A DNA stretch of 64,000 bases. Source: Bordetella parapertussis. Its GTDB lineage: Bacteria > Pseudomonadota > Gammaproteobacteria > Burkholderiales > Burkholderiaceae_B. Under the pieces are notes generated by a model, which saw only the letters and a program-made list of their open reading frames with translations, was not told the DNA's origin and did no database searches. The position numbers and the translations under genes were made by a program. The stretch is taken from positions 127,664 to 191,663 of the forward strand of contig CAMDEF010000001.1 in NCBI GenBank assembly GCA_945895265.1, written 5' to 3'. Below are positions 16,211 through 24,959 of this stretch, piece by piece (the stretch's first letter is position 1; the number at the start of each line of letters is the position of its first letter).

Positions 16211-17388
16211 CGCGCCACTGCCACTTGATAAGCGCTTTTCATGAACAGCCACGGTGGTAATGACAAAATCACTGCAAGGTAATCAGACACTCGCCCCTGA
16301 TCCGACAAAAAGCGAATCAATTTTTCGCTGCTCACCTTTGAAAACAGTCGCATAAAGAGCTCAGGGCCCAAGTCGGGATGATGACGAAGCACATTCAAAA
16401 AAATCGCATCCATCTGTCTGATGACGAAAGAGTCTGGTTGATGACCGACAGGTAAACCATTTTTTTTAAGAGACTGCTTGCAGGCAAGAGCCCAGCGCTG
16501 AATTCTTTGAAACGCGTAACCCGTCGCGGGTCGGGCGGCACCAGCTGTTAATCCAACCCGAACATAGCTTGAGTGCTGCTCTGCAAGCTTAACCGTACCC
16601 TTAGGCTTAACCGTGCCCTTAGGCTTGCCCACACCCATCGGGATCAACCCATATTCGTTACGCAGGCGTTGATAAGGCCTACCGCCCGCAAACTTTTCGA
16701 CCTGAGCGTCAAGATAGCTGACGAGCTCAGCTTGGTCATAAATCTTGGAAGAGAACACGGTAAATTCGATGAGTGCTCTTGTTGCTGAGAGAGGCAGCAC
16801 ATAATTAAAACCAACAAACGCATCAGTCGCTGGATAAAAATCCATCAATTGCGCTGAAGTCGGATCAAAGCGTGGCTCTTGAAACTCAAGCTCGCAACCC
16901 AAAAAAGATTGCCAAAGGGTGGTATCAGACAACTGCTGCGTGGGCAGTGGGCGAGTATCAACGATGGCGTTGGCTGAAAAAGAACCACCAGTGGTGTGAA
17001 GATGCCACCTGCCCTGGATAAGACTTGGCTCTGCGGTCAGTGAAATACCCGTTTTTAAATCCAGCGCAGTGTGATTGGCAATCGCTTCAAGCGCCTTCGT
17101 ATAAAAATCTGCTGCAGTCAACAATCGGTAAGGCGTTGTAGAGCAATCGACCAGCGCGCGACTGACGGCGTTGTTGACACTAAAGCGCTGCCAACTGTGC
17201 CTAGCAAGTGTTGCAAATGGCGTTTGCTCATCGCCCCAAAAACACCAGGTTCGATCGTTTTCGTAAGCAGTACGCGACTCAAGCATTAGTGTTCTGGGTG
17301 CTTGTGCGTGCAACGAAGCGAGTTGCATTCCCAAACTGAGTCCGGCGCAGCCGGCTCCGATAATGATCAGATCAAAGTCAGTTTGCAT
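16207..17388 (-). CDS. crtY: Lycopene beta-cyclase
   Basis: A 393-residue flavoprotein. The N-terminal dinucleotide-binding motif is DLIIIGAGCAGLSLGMQL, and the family segments RTWCFWGDEQTPF and GLTAGAARPATGYAFQRIQRWA are present. CrtY cyclises both ends of lycopene to give beta-carotene at the membrane. An 18-bp in-frame duplication inside the gene (16587-16622) gives KPKGTVKPKGTVKL, an unusual basic insertion. The start overlaps the crtB end by 11 bases, and the stop overlaps the blh start. Confidence 0.95.
   Translation of the reverse strand: MQTDFDLIIIGAGCAGLSLGMQLASLHAQAPRTLMLESRTAYENDRTWCFWGDEQTPFATLARHSWQRFSVNNAVSRALVDCSTTPYRLLTAADFYTKALEAIANHTALDLKTGISLTAEPSLIQGRWHLHTTGGSFSANAIVDTRPLPTQQLSDTTLWQSFLGCELEFQEPRFDPTSAQLMDFYPATDAFVGFNYVLPLSATRALIEFTVFSSKIYDQAELVSYLDAQVEKFAGGRPYQRLRNEYGLIPMGVGKPKGTVKPKGTVKLAEQHSSYVRVGLTAGAARPATGYAFQRIQRWALACKQSLKKNGLPVGHQPDSFVIRQMDAIFLNVLRHHPDLGPELFMRLFSKVSSEKLIRFLSDQGRVSDYLAVILSLPPWLFMKSAYQVAVAR
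16587..16622 (-). repeat. 18-bp direct duplication within crtY
   Basis: Two tandem copies of an 18-bp unit (GCTTAACCGTACCCTTAG on the plus strand) differing at one base, with a partial third. They encode the repeated GTVKPK motif. Confidence 0.85.
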
Positions 17389-18325
17389 GACCCTGTACTG
17401 ACAAGAGCGTCTTTGTATCTCTTGGGGCTAAAGGCGCGTGCAGTTTGGCGTCATGCCGGCTTGGGTAGCGCCAAAATTTCAGGGTCAACGGCGCGCTGAG
17501 AAGGACTTCGAGCGTAATCATAAATTTCTTCGCTTTAGACACCACGATACGTTGATGCCAGTATTCGCATTGTTGTCGCCTGAGTTTTTGACCAATCTCA
17601 CGATACAGACGGGCCGCTACCAAGATTGCCAGCCTTGCTCTGAACGGTAAATAGGATAACCCTTTTTCGCCACTCTGGTAATAATCATCCGCCAGATCTA
17701 ATAAGGTCGCAACAGCTTGCTTAACCAGCTGTTTATGCTCTTCGCTTGGGGCAATGAGCTCATTAGGTGCTAAGCCATTGACCAACGCTGAGGGGATGTA
17801 ACGTCGATCGACCAGCGCATCCGTCTGCACATCTCTGCAAATATTGGTCAACTGCATGGCAATGCCCAGGTCGATGGCGAAGGGTTCAGCCTCTGGATGA
17901 TCAGTGTTGAGCACTTTGCACATCATTAACCCGACAGTTCCTGCCACTTGATAGCAGTATTGCATCAAGTGAGCTTCGTCTGCCATTCTGACTAGCTCAG
18001 TGTCAGACCACACCCCTGCAATCAAATCAAGCACGACTCTCTTATCGATCTGACACTCATTGATTAACGTGATGCCATCCTGCACCACAGCATCTGCAGT
18101 CAAGCCCGAGTGAATCGACTCGCGAAGCGCTGCGATATTTTTCTTTGAGCGAACAGCTGACTGATCTTCATCTGCCAAGTCGTCAACGTAGCGACAAAAC
18201 CGATACAGCCGAGTTGCACGAGTTGCATGCCTTGGGCCGAGCAGCTGGCGAGCCCAGTAAAAACTCTTGCCCTTCGCCGCAAGAACTCGGTCTGCGTCAA
18301 CGAAAGAATCGTTAGCCTGCGTCAC
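17378..18325 (-). CDS. crtB: Phytoene synthase
   Basis: A 315-residue trans-isoprenyl-diphosphate synthase (head-to-head type). The first aspartate-rich motif is in RFCRYVDDLADE and the second in QLTNICRDVQTDALVDRRYIP. The opening KGKSFYWARQLLGPRHATRATRLY is typical. It condenses two geranylgeranyl diphosphates to phytoene, using the CrtE product. It overlaps crtI by four bases (ATGA) and crtY by 11. Confidence 0.96.
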   Translation of the reverse strand: MTQANDSFVDADRVLAAKGKSFYWARQLLGPRHATRATRLYRFCRYVDDLADEDQSAVRSKKNIAALRESIHSGLTADAVVQDGITLINECQIDKRVVLDLIAGVWSDTELVRMADEAHLMQYCYQVAGTVGLMMCKVLNTDHPEAEPFAIDLGIAMQLTNICRDVQTDALVDRRYIPSALVNGLAPNELIAPSEEHKQLVKQAVATLLDLADDYYQSGEKGLSYLPFRARLAILVAARLYREIGQKLRRQQCEYWHQRIVVSKAKKFMITLEVLLSAPLTLKFWRYPSRHDAKLHAPLAPRDTKTLLSVQGHAN

Positions 18326-19797
18326 GCGGGTGTCACCCTGGGGATTAAAGCATCAACCACTTTGGCTGACGAAATCACGCCTGGTAAACCAGCACCTGGA
18401 TGGGTGCCTGCACCAACCAGGTAGAGATTCTTTAAACTTTCAGCGCGGTTGTGGAAACGAAACCAAGCAGACTGCGTAAAGATTGGCGAGATTGAAAAGC
18501 CTGCGCCGTGCACACTCAGATAATCATGCTCGAAGTCTTTGGGCGTCATGAAAAAATCTTCGGTGATCACAGATGACAGCCCGGGCAATATTGTTCTTTC
18601 TAAGGCAAGAACAATACGATCACGTAAGGCTGGCCCTTCAACGGACCAGTCTTGCCCACCTTGCAAGTTGGGTACAGGGCAAAGCACATAAAAACTGTCA
18701 CACCCGTCTGGGGCAAAGCTTTTGTCGGTCGCCGTCGGGCGATGCAAATACAGTGAAAAATCCTCAGACAAAATCTTGCGATTAAAAATATCTGCCAACA
18801 ACTCTTGATAGCGCTCACCCATCCAAATCGTATGGTGAGCAATGCTTGGATAAGTGCGTGTTGTACCGAAATACAGAACAAAGAGCCCCATTGAATACTG
18901 GGATGCTTTTGTTTTCAAACGCGTCAACAAAGATTGCTTTTTCGGCTCGATCATATGCTGATACAAGTAGGCCGGATCCGCATTTGAAACGACTACGTCA
19001 GCCGCAATCGTTTGACCACCTTCGAGCACGACCCCTGTTACGGTATCTGCCTCGATCAGCAAACGCTCAACAGTCTGATTCAGCCGAATCTCAATACCTT
19101 GACGCTGCATCAGTTTTTCTAACGCTGTCACGATGGCTTGCGTACCGCCCATCGCAAACTGCACGCCGTAGGCACGTTCAAGATAATGGATCAAACAGTA
19201 AATACTGGTTGTATCAAAGGGATTGCCACCCACCAACAACGGCTGTATTGAGAAAGCTTGTCGAAGCTTGTCGTTTTTAAGATAGTGAGACACCAATTGC
19301 CAAACCGTTTTATAGCTTTGCAGCCCAATGAGTCTGGGTATCTGCTTCACCATAAACCAAAAACTATTAAAGGGTTGAGCCGACAACTCACTGAACCCAA
19401 CCTTAAAGATGCGCTTTGAGTGCGCGAGTAACTGCAGGTACCTTTCACAATCAGCGGGCTCAAGGCGTCGGATCTCAGCTAGAGTGTCTTCGAGCGTTCC
19501 GCCGTAATCGAAGTGATCGCCGTCGGCAAAATAGAAGCGGTACCAAGGTTTAAGCGGCACAAGGGTAATGTGATCGGCTAGCGTCTCGCCGAATAGGGCG
19601 AACAACTCTTCAAACAAAAACGAAGCTGTAATGACTGTAGGGCCAGCATCATGGCGAAACCCATTACGCTCAAAGGCCTGCGCACGCCCGCCGAGCTGCG
19701 GGCAACGATCAATCAGGGTGACTGCATAGCCCTTGGCTTTGAAGCGCAAAGCACTAGCGATGCCTCCAAATCCGCCGCCGATGATCAAAGCATGCAT
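18322..19797 (-). CDS. crtI: Phytoene desaturase
   Basis: A 491-residue FAD-dependent desaturase. The N-terminus has the Rossmann motif IIGGGFGGIASALRFKAKGY and the GGRAQAFERNGFRHDAGPTVIT segment; the C-terminus has LYLVGAGTHPGAGLPGVISSAKV. CrtI introduces four double bonds into phytoene to give lycopene, at the membrane. It lies 12 bases after crtE and is coupled to crtB. Length and motifs are those of the bacterial CrtI family. Confidence 0.97.
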   Translation of the reverse strand: MHALIIGGGFGGIASALRFKAKGYAVTLIDRCPQLGGRAQAFERNGFRHDAGPTVITASFLFEELFALFGETLADHITLVPLKPWYRFYFADGDHFDYGGTLEDTLAEIRRLEPADCERYLQLLAHSKRIFKVGFSELSAQPFNSFWFMVKQIPRLIGLQSYKTVWQLVSHYLKNDKLRQAFSIQPLLVGGNPFDTTSIYCLIHYLERAYGVQFAMGGTQAIVTALEKLMQRQGIEIRLNQTVERLLIEADTVTGVVLEGGQTIAADVVVSNADPAYLYQHMIEPKKQSLLTRLKTKASQYSMGLFVLYFGTTRTYPSIAHHTIWMGERYQELLADIFNRKILSEDFSLYLHRPTATDKSFAPDGCDSFYVLCPVPNLQGGQDWSVEGPALRDRIVLALERTILPGLSSVITEDFFMTPKDFEHDYLSVHGAGFSISPIFTQSAWFRFHNRAESLKNLYLVGAGTHPGAGLPGVISSAKVVDALIPRVTPA

Positions 19798-19809
19798 AGA
19801 TTGAGCTCG

Positions 19810-20766
19810 TTAATAAGACAACTGATTCAACAGCCCACGAATATTTTGCGAGCATTCACTCAACATTGCGCCAGACTGAACAGGTAATTGAGTCAGAGCC
19901 GCTTCGGCCCTGAGCAGGTATTCGGTCGCCAGGTCTTTGGCCAAACGCTTTGAATCGAAAGCGGTATCGAGGCCTTCGTCCATCAACTCGAACACTGACA
20001 CAATGTTCAACGCATCGCGGTCTTTGCCAGACCCGTTTGTTTGACGCTGATCCATATCGATATCGAGCAGATCATCATAAATTTGAAAGCCAACAGCAAA
20101 GTCCTTGCAGGCTTGTTCGGTGCAAAGGATGGCACTGTTCTGACTGCTGAGCAAAAATACAAGCTCTAAGGGCAGACTCAATAAAGCGCCTGATTTCGCT
20201 CTGACAATGGCAATGTAAGTCTCTAGCTTCATCTGCTCAGGCGTGATCGATAAATCGGCGCACTGACCAAAAATCGCCTCGCTAGAACGGTGGTGCATCG
20301 CCTGGTACATTTTTGCTAGAGCACCTGCTTTGCTGACATTTGCCAGCGCAGCATAAGACGCCGATAAAAAGAGATCGCCACAACAAATCGCGATATCACT
20401 ACCAAACTTACTCCAAACTGCGTGGTGCCCGCGGCGAAACTCATCCCGGTCTTGAAGGTCGTCATGTATTAAGGACGCATTATGCAAAAGCTCAACGACT
20501 GTCGCAACGATGATGCAGTCATCTTCTTTCAAGCCTACCGCTTTGCCAGCGCTGAGAGCCAACCGCGCACGCAGGCGCTGCCCTCCTGACTGCAAATGAT
20601 GCGATACAGCCTCTTGGATTCTGGTCGAGTTTGAAACGGGTGTTTGCGGTGCGCTTTGCAACGAAGCGCGCATGCACATTTCGACTTGTTTGAGCAAAGC
20701 CGTTGGCTCGCTAACCAAATAGCGCGGGTCTGCATAAGTTGCTGAAAGAGCCGTACCCATCCCCAT
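19810..20766 (-). CDS. crtE: Geranylgeranyl diphosphate synthase
   Basis: A 318-residue polyprenyl synthase. The first aspartate-rich motif is HDDLQDRDEFRRG, the second is FQIYDDLLDIDMD, and GGQRLRA is present near the N-terminus. It extends farnesyl diphosphate to C20 for carotenoid synthesis. A GGAG Shine-Dalgarno sequence lies five bases before the ATG at 20766. It is the first gene of the carotenoid-retinal operon. A strong terminator separates it from the rhodopsin gene, so it either has its own promoter or depends on readthrough. Confidence 0.94.
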   Translation of the reverse strand: MGMGTALSATYADPRYLVSEPTALLKQVEMCMRASLQSAPQTPVSNSTRIQEAVSHHLQSGGQRLRARLALSAGKAVGLKEDDCIIVATVVELLHNASLIHDDLQDRDEFRRGHHAVWSKFGSDIAICCGDLFLSASYAALANVSKAGALAKMYQAMHHRSSEAIFGQCADLSITPEQMKLETYIAIVRAKSGALLSLPLELVFLLSSQNSAILCTEQACKDFAVGFQIYDDLLDIDMDQRQTNGSGKDRDALNIVSVFELMDEGLDTAFDSKRLAKDLATEYLLRAEAALTQLPVQSGAMLSECSQNIRGLLNQLSY

Positions 20767-20800
20767 TTGAGCTCCATCACACTTTTTGTATTGTTTTTTT

Positions 20801-20826
20801 AAAAAATCCCCGGCCGCAGCCGGGAA
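20801..20826 (-). terminator. Intrinsic terminator after the rhodopsin gene
   Basis: On the minus strand CCCGGC-TGCG-GCCGGG forms a 6-bp GC stem followed by GATTTTTT. It lies between the rhodopsin stop and crtE. Confidence 0.88.
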
Positions 20827-20851
20827 TTCTCTTCAAGCAACCGCAACAATC

Positions 20852-21649
20852 TTAGTGCTTTGACGCTTCAGATTCAGTGACTGCAACTTTCCAGATGATC
20901 AGACCAAAGGCAATCTTGTTCAAAACGTCAGCCAGGTTATAGATGATGTTCAGAGCTGCTGCGCTGTTGGCTGGGCTGCTGCCAGTCAAGTAACCGAAGA
21001 AATAACCGATTGGGTAAATTGCCCAACCAATGGTCACGATCCAACGCATTAAGCTAAAAGCCGATTGCACTGACGGTGGGGCACTTGCTGCATTAATCTT
21101 ACTGGCTTCGCCAGCGAAGATTTCATACAGAATGTAGAACCAACCGATCATGCCAACGATGAACGATGGCCAGACAGGTGCATAACCTGCTTCGCCAACA
21201 TAACCGCCGACTAACATAACTAAAGTACCGATCATCAAACGCCAGAACACACCGCCTGGTACCTTGGCGATCGCGGCCAAAATCAGATAAAACTCGATCA
21301 TTAACAGCGGCACCGTGATCAGCCAATCAATGTAACGAAAGACCGTTGGTGTTGAGCCCGTTGCAACCCAAACGTCGCGCATGTAAAAGTAATGCACAGC
21401 GGCGATTAAAGTTACCAAGCCAGACACGGTCAGTGAGGTTTTCCATTTAGCAGAGACACGATCTCTCTCTAAAAAGAAAAACGCAGTTGACGCGATCAAC
21501 GCCATCGAGATCAGCCAGAAAGAAATACCAACAAAGTCATCTTGCTTGAGCACTGATGAAGAGGCCCAAGCCGGGGAACTCGACAGCGCTAACAACACAC
21601 TACTACCCAGGGCGGCTTTCCCCTGAGACCAGATGGAATTTAATTTCAT
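20852..21649 (-). CDS. Proteorhodopsin-type light-driven proton pump, green-absorbing
   Basis: A 265-residue seven-helix rhodopsin with an N-terminal signal-like segment (residues 1-29). Helix C reads FRYIDWLITVPLLMIE: Asp108 (proton acceptor), Thr112 and Glu119 (proton donor) give the DTE pattern of outward proton pumps. Leu116 occupies the spectral tuning site (position 105 in the reference protein), which predicts green absorption. His86 in AVHYFYMR is the acceptor's partner, and Lys245 in DVLNKIAFGL is the retinal Schiff-base lysine. The start at 21649 has an AAGGGAC Shine-Dalgarno sequence; an upstream ATG adds a cysteine-rich stretch unlike the family. Retinal is supplied by the downstream crt-blh genes. 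Confidence 0.97.
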   Translation of the reverse strand: MKLNSIWSQGKAALGSSVLLALSSSPAWASSSVLKQDDFVGISFWLISMALIASTAFFFLERDRVSAKWKTSLTVSGLVTLIAAVHYFYMRDVWVATGSTPTVFRYIDWLITVPLLMIEFYLILAAIAKVPGGVFWRLMIGTLVMLVGGYVGEAGYAPVWPSFIVGMIGWFYILYEIFAGEASKINAASAPPSVQSAFSLMRWIVTIGWAIYPIGYFFGYLTGSSPANSAAALNIIYNLADVLNKIAFGLIIWKVAVTESEASKH

Positions 21650-21763
21650 GATGTCCCTTTCGATTAAATTTCTTCGTAGCGAAAAATATCGCAGATTCAA
21701 ATTACACCCTGCGCAGTCAGCCGCACAACACATTTTCCGCAATAACCCTACCGTATGTATCAG

Positions 21764-21843
21764 TGATGCAATAACGAATTCACTAACTTAAAGTTAGGTT
21801 TGAATGATGCAATAACGAATTCACTAACTTAAAGTTAGGTTTG
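21764..21843. repeat. Tandem 39-bp direct repeat with palindrome upstream of the rhodopsin
   Basis: Two perfect 39-bp copies with a 41-bp period start at 21764 and 21805. Each contains the perfect palindrome CTAACTT-A-AAGTTAG (21783-21797 and 21824-21838). They lie 115-195 bases before the rhodopsin start, in the 379-base gap shared with the divergent GntR gene. Tandem operators for a dimeric regulator are plausible. No convincing sigma-70 promoter was found in the rest of the gap. Confidence 0.9.
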
Positions 21844-22028
21844 CGTCGAAAGGTATCCGTTCATACAACAACCAACGCCGGAAAAGCACCTTGTGCTTAT
21901 CTTGTGGTTCAAAACATCGTCGCACTGATAAGTAACCAACAACCTTGTCAAACTAGAAGTAATTGCCTAGAATCAATTCGTATAAGTTTTATACAAAATG
22001 ATTGATACAACAATAATGAACAATCTCT

Positions 22029-22703
22029 ATGCTTATTTCGACCTTACTGTCTGACCAAATCGCTGAATCGTTACGCGACTCAATCCTTGACGGCTCCTTA
22101 GCCGCTGGTACAAAACTGGCCGAAGAAGAGATCGCCACCCGTTTGGGCGTCAGTCGGGTGCCGTTGCGAGAAGCGTTTCGCGTACTGGCTGGTGAAGGAC
22201 TCGTGACCATCGAGCCGCATCGCGGCGTGCGCGTTTGTCAATGCTCGGATGCTGAATTACTCGAACTTTTTGAAGTTCGAGCCATGTTTGAAGCCCATGC
22301 AGCTGCGATTTTGGCAACTACACGCCCCCTCGCCACGCTGCAAGAACTCGATACGATGATTAGTCAGATGAAGCTGGCGCTCAAACAATCCGCGACGCAG
22401 GATTATCTGGCGTTAGCCGAGCGATTTCACGACACATTAGTTGTTCAATGTGGTAATCGGCTACTGAAAAAACTTTACGATCAGATTCGTTTGAATATCC
22501 GACGTTATCAATCTGTGATGGCTCAACTGCCGGGATCACCCAAACAATCAATCAAAGAGCACGAACAAATTATCGCTGCGATTCGAGCAGGCGATTCAGA
22601 CTCAGCCTCAGCACAGGCTTCAGCGCACATCACCGCGTTGGTGAACCGTTTTGAAGAGCATCGCCAAAAAATATCTCAAACAAAAACGGCTATTAAGCTG
22701 TGA
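22029..22703 (+). CDS. GntR family (FadR/FCD subfamily) transcriptional regulator
   Basis: A 224-residue regulator. The N-terminal winged helix-turn-helix is clear: SLRDSILDGSLAAGTKLAEEEIATRLGVSRVPLREAFRVLAGEGLVTIEPHRGVRV. An all-helical FCD ligand-binding domain follows, with ELFEVRAMFEAHAA and the metal-binding histidines in FHDTLV and AHITALV. FCD regulators usually respond to a carboxylic acid substrate of the adjacent pathway. It lies 110 bases upstream of the CoA-transferase gene in the same direction, so it probably regulates that operon. Confidence 0.93.
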   Translation: MLISTLLSDQIAESLRDSILDGSLAAGTKLAEEEIATRLGVSRVPLREAFRVLAGEGLVTIEPHRGVRVCQCSDAELLELFEVRAMFEAHAAAILATTRPLATLQELDTMISQMKLALKQSATQDYLALAERFHDTLVVQCGNRLLKKLYDQIRLNIRRYQSVMAQLPGSPKQSIKEHEQIIAAIRAGDSDSASAQASAHITALVNRFEEHRQKISQTKTAIKL

Positions 22704-22813
22704 ATTAGACCGCACACAAACAAATAGAAAGTTTGCATACAAATCGACAACATACAACCAGACCGAAGATATACAACTTAAACGCACACTCTTAAAAACA
22801 AAGCGCCACTTTT

Positions 22814-24034
22814 ATGACAAACCCATCAAACACCAACGCTTTACCACTTGCCGGGTTGAAAGTCCTTGACCTAACACGTGCCTTGGCAGGCCCCTTCAGT
22901 GCAATGATTTTGGCCGACCTAGGCGCCGATGTCATCAAAATCGAACCCACGCCAAACGGCGAGATGGTGCGAGGTTGGGGCCCGTTTCAAGATGGGATCA
23001 GCGTTTACTACCTGAGCATTCATCGCAACAAACGCAGCTTGGCGGTTGACTTTCGGCAACCCAAAGGGCTTGAACTGATTCGCACCATGGCCAAACAGGC
23101 CGACATCATTATCGAGAACTTTAAGCCCGGTGTGATGGCTGATATGAAGATGGATTACGCAGCACTTTCTGCGTTGAATCCGCGCTTGATCTATGCCTCG
23201 ATTACAGGCTTTGGTAACACTGGCCCGTATGGCAGTTGGCCCGGTATGGATCAAATCGCTCAAGGCATGTCAGGGCTCATGAGCTTAACGGGCCAGGCTG
23301 CCACCGGTCCCACGCGCGTAGGGATCCCAATCGGCGATGTAGTGGGTGGTATGTGGGCAACGATGGGGATCCAAGCTGCCATCATTCAACGGCAGGCAAC
23401 CGGCCGCGGTCAACTCGTTGAAACCTCATTACTTGCTGGCTTGATCGGCTTACTCACGGTGCAAGGGCAGCGACAATTAAGTTTAGGTGACACCCCAGGT
23501 GTCGCGGGTAACGATCACCCGGTCATCTGCCCCTATGGCATGTTTGAAGCCAGCGACGGCCCGTTCAATATGGCGGCTGCCACCGAGGATATGTGGGTCA
23601 AGCTTTGTCAATTAATCGGCATTGAAGACTGGATCACGCATCCTGACTTCAAAGATAACGCGAATCGTTGTAAACATCGCGAGCAAGTCAAAGAACGCCT
23701 GAACAAAATATTTGCGACACGTAAAAAAATGGAGTGGACGCTCGAACTCGTCAAACTTAGTATCCCCGCAGGCCCGATTTTGACGCTCGATCAAGTTTTT
23801 AAAGACCCGCATATTGTTGAAACGGGTTTGGTCGAAGAAGTCGATCACCCCAAACTTGGCAAACTCAAGCTCGTCGGCAATCCTTTAAAAATGGAAAGCT
23901 TTGGCGGCAAAACAGTACGTACTGCACCGCCCGAACTCGGCGCTGATTCACGCGAGGTGCTGCAAGAGTACGGGCTATCAGACGCTGATATCAACACCCT
24001 CATTGCAGAAAAAGTCATTCAAAGCACACATTAA
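22814..24034 (+). CDS. CaiB/BaiF family CoA transferase
   Basis: A 406-residue class III CoA transferase. The start LAGLKVLDLTRALAGPFSAMILADLGADVIKIEP and the block NRNKRSLAVDFRQPKG are classical. The catalytic Asp lies in SLTG...DVVGGMWA context after PGMDQIAQG. It moves CoA between carboxylic acids, activating a substrate for beta-oxidation-like steps. The downstream VOC protein and enoyl-CoA hydratase, and the two Bug solute-binding proteins, point to uptake and degradation of an organic acid whose identity is not shown. Confidence 0.94.
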   Translation: MTNPSNTNALPLAGLKVLDLTRALAGPFSAMILADLGADVIKIEPTPNGEMVRGWGPFQDGISVYYLSIHRNKRSLAVDFRQPKGLELIRTMAKQADIIIENFKPGVMADMKMDYAALSALNPRLIYASITGFGNTGPYGSWPGMDQIAQGMSGLMSLTGQAATGPTRVGIPIGDVVGGMWATMGIQAAIIQRQATGRGQLVETSLLAGLIGLLTVQGQRQLSLGDTPGVAGNDHPVICPYGMFEASDGPFNMAAATEDMWVKLCQLIGIEDWITHPDFKDNANRCKHREQVKERLNKIFATRKKMEWTLELVKLSIPAGPILTLDQVFKDPHIVETGLVEEVDHPKLGKLKLVGNPLKMESFGGKTVRTAPPELGADSREVLQEYGLSDADINTLIAEKVIQSTH

Positions 24035-24044
24035 GGATCGCAGC

Positions 24045-24959
24045 ATGCTTGCCTCAAAAATTACCTATGTCGCCGTTGCCTCAAACGACCCTGAAGCGAC
24101 TTGTTCGATCTACGAAAAATACTTCGAACTGCCACGCACCGATTTCAATACGCCTGAAGGTAAGGTGTCTTTGTTTAGCATTGGTCAAAGTGCATTGGCC
24201 GTGGTGCCTCTTGGCCACTCGTTGATTGATGGTGACGTCAAGCCAGGCGTGCATCACATTGCCTTTGGCTTGCAAGACCCTGAGGCTGCAGTCAAAAACT
24301 TTGCTTTGACGCCCACCCCAGCAATCGGCTTAGACGGGCGCCGCAGTTTTGCCATCGACCCCGCGCAAACCTGTGGGGTACGTGTGCGTTTGACCGAACC
24401 TCTGGCGCTTCCCGCTCATATGAGTGGCGCGATTGAACGCATCGATCATCTTGGTATCGCCAGTACGGATGTTGCCGAAGACGAGAGCGTCTTTGCTAAC
24501 AAGCTTGGCTTTCCAGTTGAAAGTCGGCAAACCGACATGGAGGTCAACATCTCGGTTGAAAGTTTTACCTCAGATAAATATGGCGTGGTCTACCACACGC
24601 AACCACCGAAGCCGATCGGCGGCTTACGCGTTACCTTTATTACGATTGGCGATCTTGAGCTTGAGTTCTTGGCAAACTTCGATCCAAGCCAAGGGGCACA
24701 CATTGAGCACGGCCAGTCAGGCTCAACGAAACAAGACCAAGGCGCCATCACACGCTTTGTTCAGTCACGCGGACGTGGTCTGCATCACATCGCCATCAAA
24801 GCCAGCGATATCAATGGCACCTTACAAAAAATGTCAAAGGCAGGCTTTCAGATGATCGATCAAGTCGGTCGGCCGGGCTCGCGTCGTGCGTTGATCGGCT
24901 TTCCGCATCCAAAATCGACAGGTGGGATTTTGATGCATCTGGTTCAGCGTGATGTCTGA
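24045..24959 (+). CDS. Two-domain VOC (glyoxalase/dioxygenase-fold) protein
   Basis: A 304-residue protein with two vicinal-oxygen-chelate modules. Module 1 starts ITYVAVASNDPEATCSIYEKYF and module 2 starts IDHLGIASTDVAEDESVFANKLGF; a second copy of the GLHHIAIKASDI strand is near residue 245. It resembles 4-hydroxyphenylpyruvate dioxygenase-like and methylmalonyl-CoA epimerase-like proteins, so a role as epimerase or dioxygenase is possible. AAGGATCGCAGC before the ATG supports the start at 24045. The end overlaps the enoyl-CoA hydratase start. Confidence 0.85.
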   Translation: MLASKITYVAVASNDPEATCSIYEKYFELPRTDFNTPEGKVSLFSIGQSALAVVPLGHSLIDGDVKPGVHHIAFGLQDPEAAVKNFALTPTPAIGLDGRRSFAIDPAQTCGVRVRLTEPLALPAHMSGAIERIDHLGIASTDVAEDESVFANKLGFPVESRQTDMEVNISVESFTSDKYGVVYHTQPPKPIGGLRVTFITIGDLELEFLANFDPSQGAHIEHGQSGSTKQDQGAITRFVQSRGRGLHHIAIKASDINGTLQKMSKAGFQMIDQVGRPGSRRALIGFPHPKSTGGILMHLVQRDV

